Assembly (NCBI GenBank): GCA_015227615.1
Contig: JAALGZ010000022.1
Coordinates: 186,001-250,000, forward strand
DNA: 64,000 nucleotides
Reading direction: 5' to 3'
Origin: Labyrinthula sp. Ha
Taxonomy: Eukaryota > Sar > Bigyra > Labyrinthulida > Labyrinthulaceae
The notes under the pieces were generated by a model. The model was given only the letters and a program-made list of their open reading frames with translations. It made no database searches and was not told where the DNA came from. Shown here one piece after another: positions 11,560 through 21,485 of the stretch (the stretch's first letter is position 1; every line of letters begins with the position of its first letter). The position numbers and the translations under genes are program-made.

Positions 11560-12030
11560 TAGTGGAACATGCACGAAATTACAGGATAACGTCACTTTTA
11601 GACAAGAGATGTAAGTTTTTTTCTGCCGAGAGAGAGAGTGGTTAGCTTAAGGATGTTATTGAAGAAGTTGTTCTAGAGATGGATAAGTACAAGTGCTTAG
11701 GTTGTGATGCTCCAATGACTCAAGTATTGAAAAACTTATGTTGGATTTTTGCTTATTACTTGAAGGTGCAAACAGTTAAAGACCAGCTGCCATCATTGAA
11801 CCAAGCCGTGGAGAGTTATTGTGCTACTTGGATCTTGACGTCATTGCGGGAGATAGTTATCTTTTGGCTTGGTGGAAAAATAATGAATCAATATTTTGAA
11901 CGCTCGCAAAGATCGCTTGATAGCTTTTAGTTATTTTAATAAGCAGCTTTAGATCCTGAAGAGCCTTCTCTCACGGTCACTATGAATATAGAGGGAAAAA
12001 GAACATGCCTGGTAAAAGTTATAAAATGAA
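11560..12030 (+). mobile_element. hAT-family transposase remnant
   Basis: Plus-strand fragments in more than one frame resemble the C-terminal half of hAT transposases. These are RITSLLDKRCKFF (hAT 'LDPRYK' region) near 11583-11620, and ELLCYLDLDV followed by LLAWWKNNESIF at about 11807-11900, which matches the dimerisation domain pattern (E-L-x-x-Y-L ... W-W-x-x-N). A little further on, RAFSHGH recalls the 'ERxFS' motif. Stop codons (for example the TGA after ESIF) and frame changes make it a dead fragment. The DDE catalytic part is not visible. The open frame 11679-11930 reads the wrong frame over this region. No terminal inverted repeats were found. Confidence 0.65.
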
Positions 12031-13072
12031 AATGAATGCAACAAAGTGACTGAAGTTGTAGAAATACTTTTAATATTGACTTTTTAATGTTCTTTATCCT
12101 ATTGGTGCAGATTTTCTCCCTTCCTTAACTATTGAAAAATATTTTTTTTATGATTTTTGCATGTTTTCTAACCAAAACTAATATAAAGTTTACTTCTTTT
12201 TGAAAACGTAGCAAAAAAAAATCTAAGATTATACTCGATAAAAATTACTTCAACATAATATTAGTTCATTCGGTCAGTTCTTTTTACGTTAAACCAGTCT
12301 TATTGTTTCTCATCACAAACAAATACGTCTTTCAGACAGCTCAACTAAGAGCAATCTCCAACAAATAGAGGACAACTATTCTTGAACCTTCAGCAAACAA
12401 GTGATTGTTTGTTCATGTTTAAGAACCAATGGTATATCTATTTGTACAAACTTTTTTGGTTCACACAAGTTGTTGTTTTTTCTGGACTTGTTTCTTTTTG
12501 ACTTTAATCAGGAAGAGAAAATTTCTATTTCTTCGAATATACCAAAACATACCGGTGCGTACCGTTTCTCATTTTTCTTATTAGGAATACCGTTAATTCC
12601 TCGATAATTCCGTTCAACGGTAAAATTCCAATTTTGTTTACCGTTATTAACGGAAGACAAAAATATCCGAAAGTTACCGTTAACTATCGTGATTCACGTT
12701 ACAATAAAAAAAACCTAATTGAAACCAATACTTTAATTCTATATCTAGGAAAATTTTAGTCTCAACAAAATAAATATTTCTCAAATAAACTGCACAGCTG
12801 AAATTAATTCATTGGAATGCTATATTATCAACAAGTAAGATATGGCTGTAAAAGATATGAATGAATAAAAATACACCCTCGGCATTAATTTATGCTTTCT
12901 TTTAGCAGTTTTGAAGACGAAAATTTTCTTTGTGTCGATTTGAAAATAGTCTCTGCCAGTTTTTCTCTTTGTGAATTATCAAATAAGTTTTCTTCTTTCA
13001 TACAAAAAGAACCTAAACTTGTAATGTAAAACTACAAACAGTAATTTCAGGAATATAGAAATCTTTTCTTGC
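12031..13072. other. Intergenic, includes TTAACGG-type repeat patch
   Basis: No gene is recognised. The patch at 12545-12715 is listed separately. The right end holds the 3' flank of the cysteine-rich protein gene, which reads in from the right. Confidence 0.5.
12545..12715. repeat. TTAACGG/CCGTTAA-rich repeat module
   Basis: Contains at least seven CCGTTAA/TTAACGG-type words in about 170 bp, in both orientations. One stretch, 'ccgaaagttaccgttaacta', recurs as 'ccgatagttaccgttaacta' at about 57162-57181. It is therefore a dispersed module, not chance. The words also fit the general Myb recognition pattern (YAACKG), but no function is shown. Confidence 0.6.
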
Positions 13073-13682
13073 TTAATTCGCAACTACAAATACCAATGTA
13101 ATAACAAAAGCAAAAATACTAGTCCTAATATCTCTAGAAATTTCTGCAGTATTTCCACTCTCTTCATCCACACTTCCATCCTCATCATCAATTGGTTCCT
13201 GAACTTCATCAAATACTTTACAAACATCCAAACTTTGCTACAATTTTAGTCACTTCCTTTCCCAATTTAGCTTCATTAGCCTCACAAAATCCATCTTCAC
13301 ATTTATAAAAACAGAAAGCGATACGAGGTAAAACCCCAATAAATTGTGGAGTACATACTCCATGATTACCGATTATAGCAGTAATTTGCTCAGCCTTTTC
13401 TTCAAGGGACAACTCATAGTTCTTGATAATTTCACCAACTTCCTCCAGATCTTCATTAGATAAGTCACCCAAAAGATCCCCTAGAACTATATTAAATGGA
13501 GCAAGGCAAACTTCAATATCGTTATTATTTGGAAAACTACAATCTTGATGAATAAGTGTTAACTCAGAACTGACTTTTACCATATCAATAAAACAAGCTG
13601 CAATATTTTCAATACGAAGATCTCTAGTTTTAAAATCTTGTACAGCTGCTTGAGCAAGTCCAAGTAACTTTTGAAACTTCAT
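13073..13682 (-). CDS. Cysteine-rich protein with hydrophobic tail (paralogue 1, one frame break)
   Basis: The open frame from ATG at 13682 gives 154 residues ending at 13218. A better ending appears if the frame changes by one base near 13225-13240: the other frame continues with VFDEVQEPIDDEDG..., an acidic spacer, and a C-terminal hydrophobic segment TSIFAFVITLVFVV, stopping at 13073. The gene at 14245-14820 has the same layout (six or so cysteines, short spacer, hydrophobic tail), supporting the longer protein. Conserved cysteine contexts include HQDC/VQDC, GVC/GVLC, FYKCEDGFC/ASLCEDEGC. The tail could be a membrane anchor or GPI-attachment signal (inference). The break may be a sequencing error, a recent mutation or an undetected tiny intron. 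No named family recognised; function unknown. Confidence 0.6.
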
Positions 13683-14244
13683 TTTCTTTTTTTGTTTTGT
13701 TTTTGTTATTTATTTATAACTCACGATTTTATAAAACAGGAACTCTTAGAAAAGTATGTTTGTTGAATTTTGTTTTCTTCACCATTAATAGATATTCAAA
13801 CTGTTCTTTTAATAAGATAATCTGATAAAAACACACATCTTAAACAACATGACAAACATATTTTTCTGGGTATATAAACTTATTCAAATATGACTAACTT
13901 ATTTTATAAGTGATAAAATATACTTTCTCCAAAGATGGTGACTTTTCTTTCCGGGCATTTATCCGGATGTACGAAAAAGAAAAGTTTGTGTGGTACATTT
14001 TTCAAACAGTACAATCTTGACTCTAAGTTGAAAGAAAAGAAAAGAAAATAGTTGGAGTCCTATTAGTACACTAAAAGTTATCCCAGTTAATTATTGACTT
14101 TAATAGCACAACGTTTTTCTTCCTATTCAAAGGACAACAAACAAGAAAAATCTTATTCACAGACAATGAGTTCAAGGAAATTAAAAACAAATTTTTCGAT
14201 ATCTTATTAAAGAATAAAAACAATTCTCCCAATTATTTATATAT
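13683..14244. other. Spacer between the two cysteine-rich genes
   Basis: About 560 bp, the presumed promoter region of the downstream gene and 3' flank of the upstream one. It holds CCGGG at 13951-13955 and a nearby TCCGGA, which stand out in AT-rich DNA. Nothing else is recognised. Confidence 0.45.
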
Positions 14245-14820
14245 TTAGTTTATTCCTTGTAGAATAATTCCCAACACACCAATAACACTTACTAACACAC
14301 TTCTACCAAAATAATCTGCAGAACTGCTTTCTCTACATTCTTCAGCTAAACTAAAATCACATCCAACTCTAATTCCATAACTTTGTAAGGATTCTCTAAG
14401 TTCTCCACGAACATCATCACACCCTTCGTCCTCACATAAACTAGCACAGGATACTACTTCAACAAAGCTTTGTTCAACTTCTGCATTACATAATACACCT
14501 TCCCCAAGAGCTTCTATCACTTGTTCCCCAGTCTCTTCGTCAGTCAACGCGGAATTACTAAAAATATCTATTACTTGGATAAGTTTATCATCTGGTAGAG
14601 CACGCAGTGCGGCCTGGAAGGCGGTATCCACCGTTTCTCTGCACTCGTTAAATTTTTCAGTTGCCAAAATATCACAATCTTGAACAGTAACTTCAAAACC
14701 GCTGTCCAAAGCTCTTGAGATAGAATTCATATCATATATATTCTTTTCATTCTTATATTCACCTGTATTTAACTTGGAGAAGGTCAGAGGAAAGTATAGA
14801 AACAAATTGGAAAACTTCAT
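14245..14820 (-). CDS. Cysteine-rich protein with hydrophobic tail (paralogue 2)
   Basis: A 191-residue protein from ATG at 14820. The start MKFSNLFLYFPLTFS is hydrophobic and could be a secretion signal. The middle carries a mostly helical, acidic domain with paired cysteines (VQDC, NEC, GVLC, VSCASLCEDEGC, RVGC, EEC). The end, SVLVSVIGVLGIILQ, is hydrophobic right to the C-terminus, as in GPI-anchored or tail-anchored proteins. It aligns along its length with the neighbour at 13073-13682, so the two are a tandem duplicate. Residues about 17-35 have no counterpart and might contain a small unremoved intron. No family recognised. A surface or secreted role is inferred from the tail and cysteines only. 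Confidence 0.65.
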   Translation of the reverse strand: MKFSNLFLYFPLTFSKLNTGEYKNEKNIYDMNSISRALDSGFEVTVQDCDILATEKFNECRETVDTAFQAALRALPDDKLIQVIDIFSNSALTDEETGEQVIEALGEGVLCNAEVEQSFVEVVSCASLCEDEGCDDVRGELRESLQSYGIRVGCDFSLAEECRESSSADYFGRSVLVSVIGVLGIILQGIN

Positions 14821-15424
14821 TCTTTATGGTTGTTTTGATATATATCTTTTTGAATGGTTTTATTATTCTAGTTATGGGACACACTTGATTAAAATATCTT
14901 GTATGTTATTTAAGACCACTTTAAATATTCTTGGTTGATAAATATTGCGTAAAATAAGTAAAACTGTTTATTTTTGTAATATTCCAGTAAATTTTTGTTA
15001 AATACATATTTGAATATTCTTGCGTAAAAAAATAAATCTTTCAATAAGAGATACTCCAAAATATCTTGATAAACAACCAGTGTTCTATCTTGTTCTTGTT
15101 TTCTCTATATATAGATACTCCAATATTAATAATATTATATTCTTCATAATTTCTTTTAGGTATATTATAAGAAGGAATCCTTAATAATATTCAAGAGACC
15201 TGAGTTCTTAGTTTTTATTCAGTTCAATATAGGTTTTTTAGAATATTTATATATATTCCAAAATTCATAAGTATTTCATAACTATAAAATATCTCAATAT
15301 ATAAATTATCATCAAAATGTCCATTTTACTTTTCCCAAGTTTCTATTTCAGTTCATCTTTAATATATCAATTATTTTACGACATCATTTAGATTTTTTTA
15401 TCGAGATAACGAGAGCTTCTCGAG
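14821..15424. other. Intergenic, promoter side of the cysteine-rich gene
   Basis: Very AT-rich, with many short AATATTC/GAATATT words between about 14920 and 15330. No gene, RNA or clear repeat unit is seen. Confidence 0.45.
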
Positions 15425-15867
15425 AAGGATTTTACCAAGAATATCTGATTTTCGAGAAAACGAGAGAAATTCTCTCGAAAATGGATCATTCATGACTCAA
15501 TATTGCCCAAGATTTTCACATCCTAATTCCACTAACACTAAGCAGCAACTAAGAGTAATAAAGCCTAAAATATATAATTCAAAATCACTTTCATTTTTAA
15601 TTCTTACTATCTAGTTTCTCCTAATTTTTTACTTACTTGGAAAAAAACAAAAAGTACTACATAAGTTAACATAATTAATGTAAAATCATCATATGGAAAT
15701 GGCTCTATCTCTGTCCAAACGTTGTTTCATAAAATTTTACACAAATATTTAAAGAGCTATCATCAAAAGCTTTATAGATAAATTAAGTTAAAGTACTTGA
15801 ACCAATACCAACTTTCTCAAAACAGAATGTATTTCTTCGCGATAGCGAAAATTTCCCATAATCTTCG
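15425..15867 (-). repeat. Inverted copy of the window-start repeat
   Basis: Reverse-complement match to 1-445, ending with 'ttcttcgcgatagcgaa' and 'cccataatcttcg'. It holds several CTCGAGAA/TTCTCGAG words able to form small hairpins (15405-15480). It is followed about 340 bp later by repeat copy B, so the two may be parts of one larger mobile unit. Confidence 0.85.
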
Positions 15868-16209
15868 TATAGAAATGCCTGTACCTTGGCCTAAACTCTT
15901 TTTCAGAAAAGTTATAGTATACCGTTGAAGATATATTTTAGTTTTCTGTATAACAAGAAAATGAGTTTAGTTTTTTAAGAAGGTAATCAGGAGTTACGTA
16001 CGTTTTCATATCCGAATATAAATGCAAAATTTAGCATATGAAGATTTTCCATAGAAAAAAGCATTTCTGTTAGCCTATATTTCTTATTTTTTAAATCAAA
16101 AAATATTCTAAAATATTTTAAATATTATTTATCAATATATTTTAGCCTATTTATTTTTTTTATACGGAAATACCAGGGCTATACTACATATTTCAATATT
16201 TCAATAATA

Positions 16210-17750
16210 TTGGTCAATTTCAAGTCATATTTTTGTTTCTCTTGTATCTCGCTCACTTTTTATGTAAAACACAATTATAAATTTTTGACTTATCTATTAA
16301 ACTATTCTCAACTACAGGTTTTAAGTTTTTTTATATGAGCACTAGAAGATGCTTTATATTCTGTTCGTTGCAGTTGAACCTGTATTTTGGGTAAATTACT
16401 AAGTATTTTAAAAATTCATCTCTCAGTTATTTTTATTGAGTTATCAAAAACAAAACACAGATTCCAAAAGTACTTTTAAATATATTTCTAGTTATATAAT
16501 AAGATTTAGAATTTAAAGCAGTTTATTTTATGTGGAGTAAGAGATAACCCCAAAATATATCTCATTCAATTCATATCGATCATAAGGCGATGAAGAAAAG
16601 GTTACACCACCTCTGTAAACTATCAACGTTGGCTCTTATATTCCAATTAGGCCTAGTATAACGCAATAGTATCTTATCCTTTTGTTATTACGGAGTGCTG
16701 AAAACTTTATAAACGATTTTTTCAAAAATGTAGTAAAATGGCCATATAATCAACAATACCTTTTCAACATTTCTACAAAACCCACAAAATGATCTAAGCT
16801 GAACCTAGCACTTACTAATATAAAAATGTATTGGATTCAAACAATATAGAGTATCAAGAAATTATGATTACTAAGAATAACGCATATAGTATTCATTAGT
16901 TTTTGTCACAAAATCTTCCTCAGATACAATATTATCACTCATAATGTTCTTCAAATTAAAAAAAAACTTTTCAACCATGTATTTTGTTAAGGTATTTGAT
17001 GAGCATGAGCACTTTTAAACCTAAAAAAGGTCAATTTTAAGGGTCCTATTCGCTAAGTTTACGGATTTCCAAAATAAAATATACATTCAAACCTAACATC
17101 ATGAAGAACAACTCTATAGATAATCTGATTCTTTTCATACCCTAAAAATTCACCACAACTAACTTTTCAAAAAAATTCTCTTGATGTTCATTCTCTATTA
17201 AACCGTAACTGAGCTAAACTTCAATAGAAAAAGTCAAATGTTGAAAACCTGCACATCTGAAAATACGAAATCACTCAATTTTACTATAATCCTATAAATT
17301 TTTTACTAGAGAGCCACCAACAACTAAAAAGTATGATCTATAACCTTTAATTCTGTATTTTAGGACAGTTTTAGTGTATTTTTTTTATGTCGATAATGGG
17401 AAAAATACAGTTTTTGTCAGTTTCAATCCATGTAATATCTCGAGAAATACTACTATAGAGCCCAAACAAACCTCACCAGTCGAAAGAAAGGGTGAATTTA
17501 GGTCTAGAAACAAATTTGTTTGAGAATTGGAGTATTCAATATAGACTTCCTAACAATGTATCTTATTTCCAATATCTCAGTAACTCTGAAAAAGGATACC
17601 CTTAAATGTTAGATATTCCTGAACGGCTAATACCAAGTACCAAAGCATCCTGAGAAATGATAGTCAACTAGAGGTATTGATAACTTAGGGTTACTCTGAG
17701 TTTTATTTGAGGAAATTCCAAGAAATTTTCTATTAATCACAGGAGTATCT
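16210..17750 (+). repeat. Repeat family R1, copy B
   Basis: Direct copy of 9330-10830 with scattered substitutions and short indels. It shares the landmark 'cccaaacaaacctcaccagt' and diverges from copy A after about 17745. The 340-bp region between the inverted repeat at 15.4-15.9 kb and this copy has no counterpart next to copy A. Confidence 0.8.
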
Positions 17751-18973
17751 ATTTAGCTTAATGTAGCTTGGTCACAAACCCAATTTTAGCACAGTAAAGA
17801 CTGACCTTCTAGTTGGTTAAAAACAACTGATTTAGGCTGATAAGTTATCTGTAGTCTGTTTTTAGTAAATTAGAATAATAAATAGCTAAGCTTGAAAGTT
17901 CTTTTAATTTTACCAACCTCATTCATGATATTGCGAATCCATATGTGAAAGTATGTGCTTTTAAACTTTGCACCGGATAGACTAAATAAGAGACAGAAAA
18001 TAAAAGATAAAGCTTCCAATTTTTGAATAAAGTTAGTTCTTGCTCAGTATTATGTCTCGTATTTGATTTATTGATATTTCATCAACAAGAAATTTCCCTG
18101 TATTTTTCTTATTGGTTGATTCTGATAATTCCCAGGCCATTTTGACTGACTGGTGATAATCTCATAATAATTAATAATAAGTTGAGCCACCTGGCATTGG
18201 GCCAAGAGGCAAAAAAACCTATATTTCAACTTTGTCATCGCATGAAACTCTTCAAAATACGGAGCATATCACTTGGAGTATTCAATTGCCGATTAATCCT
18301 GAACTAGATGCTCTTTTTATATGTATTATCGTGCGGTGTGCAAGTAAAATATATGTTGTTAGGCCGTTGGTTCCAAGGCCAGGTGTCCCATTTACTATTG
18401 ATCATTATTTGATAATCGAAGTAAAATCAGACTAATTTGATAAAAATCAGAATGTAAATTCCTTTATTGATAATCAGAATCAAAATGATTGTCTTAAAAT
18501 TATTAATAATTCTTATCAAATCTGACTCCTACTTAACATCAAAGTTTCTTAGGTATCTTTCATCAATATTCGTAATCAAAAAGCACAGAGTAGCTGCCAA
18601 TAAGAAACTTAGTACTGAATATTCAACCTATGGATTAGTTTCCATTTGTTTTCCTTATCCTTTTATTTTCAAAGGCTTAAACTTTTTAACTCAGTTTGAA
18701 AATTTAGAGTTTCCCCAAGAAATTCACCAACAATAAGCTAATTTTAACGCGTAAACTAACGCTGAGGGCAAATTCAGTAAATTTTTAAACAAACATCTAT
18801 GTTAGCCTTAATTTAGGCTAAATTAACGTTAGCAAATTTACAATAGAAGTATATTTTTGCAATGAGTACTTGTACATGAACTTTCTTTGGATAATTACTA
18901 TATGTTCTAAAATTATAAAAACAAATCATAATTCAAAAAAAAAAGAAAGCGATGAAATAAATTAAAGAACAAT
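17751..18973. other. Intergenic, contains dispersed repeat R2 copy 2
   Basis: No gene is recognised. R2 copy 2 occupies about 18060-18530. The open frames 18232-18435 and 18467-18736 lie inside or beside this repeat and lack domain signatures. A small TTAACG-containing patch is at 18740-18830. Confidence 0.5.
18060..18530 (+). repeat. Dispersed repeat, family R2 (copy 2)
   Basis: Left block near 18060-18140 and right block near 18435-18530 match the blocks of copy 1 (4870-5105) in the same order and orientation. A middle part of about 300 bp is present here and absent in copy 1. A weaker copy is at 44320-44780. Confidence 0.55.
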
Positions 18974-21485
18974 ATGAAGAAAGATGGAATAAAAACAACT
19001 TTGAAATTACATGGTATCTTAATTATATTATTTATTCAAAGGAATTATGATTACTATAGAAAACCAAGACACTTAAATAAGTTTGAAATTGAATTAAATG
19101 AGTTTGTAAAAGGGTTCCAATCAAATAAAAAAGTGTCTTCTATACAGTATACTATCTTCTTTTATGCTAGCTCTAGCCTGTTATATTGTCCATTTTATAT
19201 CGTCAACTCTATATTTGTAAGTTTTATATTTTGTTTTCCTACTGTGAAAGAACTCGCGTACTTTATTTTGTTTTCATTACTTTATGCTTCGGTATTGCAG
19301 ATTCAGCGAAGAAAACTTTCAAGATGTGCAAAAACTTAAGATTTTGAAACTAAATAAATTGGATTATATTTTTATTATATATTTAGTCTAGTTTTCTGGA
19401 GTGTAATATTCCTGAAGTGATTTTTTTATTGCAGTTTATTGAAATTAATCAGTGTAAAAGATATAAAGTTAAAATAGTCTATATTATAATTTACTCTGCT
19501 TAAAAACAAATTCAGTTCAAAATAAATATGAAATATATTTAAAAATTTATCTTTTAATAAAAGAATTTTAAAAATACTGCATTTCTTATCAAAATATTAA
19601 GTTCTTAGTATTGAAGAAAATACTTAAGATAAAGGTGTTATTTTTGTTATTAAGAACTTCTTGAAAACTAATAAAACAACAAAAATTTTAATATATGTTG
19701 ATAGGTATGCATTCAAGAAGCTGTCAGAAGAACATATTATTGAATTACAAGAAATAGTTGATTCACACCCTTCTAAATTTGGTCTTCAAGTTTACAATAA
19801 CTTTATTGAACCTAAAGGAAAAAGTGAAATATTAAGAAAAAAACTTGTTCATTCTGCTTTACAAAGTCAATACGAAGAATAAGAGTGGCTAAAAAAAGTT
19901 TCAGTTATTCTTATGGGTATTTTATTGTTTTTTTTATTCCTAGGTGATGGGAAAACTGAAAAAACTTCTTTCTTAAGAAATTTATCTGGAAAAAGTTAAA
20001 AAAAAAGAAAGACAATCTACTTTAGTTTTAGAAGATACACAAATATTTCAAGTTAGCGAATCCTTTTTCAGGCAACTACAAAATATTATCTCAGTGTTCA
20101 GAGAGCGAAAAATACGATAAGTTTTAAATATTTTATTAAAGACGAAGTGAAACTAAAGGCAAAATATAACTTAAATTTTGAAGATGAGTTGATTAAAAAA
20201 ACTATCAGAGAAAAAAGATTTTTTGAGCAATATATAATACTGTCTTATGATCCAGGTTTTACAGCTACAGATACGTTTTTACGCGTTTATGATTTTGGTG
20301 GACAAGAAAATTTTTTTTCAGTGCATCATATTCTTATGAATAAAAAAACTATTTATTCAGTTGTTTTTAATATGACACAATAAAAAGAAAATGATTTCTT
20401 TAGACTAAAATTTTGGTGTGAAATTATTTTAAGAAATACTCAAAAAGCACCTGTTATGTTTATTTGAACTTTTTTACATACTTTTTTAAAGAAAAATAAA
20501 ACACTTGACAGTGTAAATTCTTTGTTTAATTCCTTTTTATCTAAGCTTTCTGGGAAGTTAACTATTGTTGAAGATGAAAAAACTATTTCCTTTCCTGTTG
20601 AAAACGCTGTTGATTCTGATAAGAGTCGTGAAAAGGCAATTAAAAAGGAGTTAATGTATATACATAGAAATACCTTATTAAATCAACGTTTACGGATTGA
20701 ATCTGTTTATGTATTATTTTTGGATAATTGTCGAGAAGAATCAAGTTATATGACAGTTCAAAAGTTCTTACTAAAAGCTAAAAAATGTAACTTTTATGAA
20801 GAAGAAATGGAAGAAATGTTAGAAATATATTCTAAAGAAGGAATTATTTCTTTTTTCAAAGATATAAATTTATCTGAAAATAAAAACTTTATATTTTTTG
20901 CACCTTCTTTTTTAGCTCAAGCATTGGGAAGTTTTATTCGTGATCAAAGTTTTCATCAACTTTCTTTTAGAACAAATACGAAGGTATTTTGAGACTATAG
21001 AAACTATATTGATTATGGAAAAATAAGAAAAGACTTGTCTGAAGTTTTATTAAAACAATACACAAGAAAAGGAAGGGAAATGTGCTTTAAGTTTTGTTTT
21101 ATATAGTTTAATTATATTTCTAGATCCAAGAAAAAATGTTTTTATTGTTCCTGAATTGTTTCCTGAAGTAAAAGATTCAAAACTAAAAATATCTTTGACT
21201 ACTGATTTTGTATTGAAAAAAAATATTCCGATTACAAAAGAAAAGTTTCTGCAAATTGTTTTTATTTTCTTCAGCCACAAAAAACCCCGATATTCATTTT
21301 TGTACAAGTTCTTTTCTAGAATAATTTTTGGTCCTGATGAATTACTTAATATACTTGTGATGAAAGAAAACGAATTTGGTTTTAGATTTATTGACAAGAC
21401 AAGAAATAGTTTTCTTGCATGTTTAATACAGCATTTGGTTGAAGAAAGCCATGATAGCGAGCATGAAGTGGAAGAAAATTATTAA
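18974..21485 (+). pseudogene. Dead LRR-Roc-COR paralogue
   Basis: Fragments in successive frames align along the intact-looking gene at 57.4-59.9 kb. They are an N-terminal piece (FEIELNEFVKGFQSNKK), a linker piece at 19661-19882, a P-loop piece (MGDGKTEKTS, split by a 27-nt GT...AG intron at 19917-19943 and with Glu replacing the second Gly), the DFGGQENFFSVHH switch region at 20290-20340, and COR segments at 20522-21485 (FFAPSFLAQALGSFIRDQ). Several in-frame stops and frame changes interrupt it, for example TAA after FNMTQ, TGA in the G4 region and TGA after NTKVF. These stops replace different residues (Asn, Val, Pro), so they are decay and not a variant code. A mini-intron at 19917-19943 was probably functional before decay. 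Confidence 0.85.

Noticed and set aside
18232-18736. Two plus-strand open frames
   Set aside because: They lie in or beside dispersed repeat R2 and show no domain or conserved frame among copies.
20384-21060. Possible variant genetic code (stops inside the Roco-like sequence)
   Set aside because: The stops replace different residues in the paralogue (Asn, Val, Pro), and all intact genes here use TAA or TAG only as stops.
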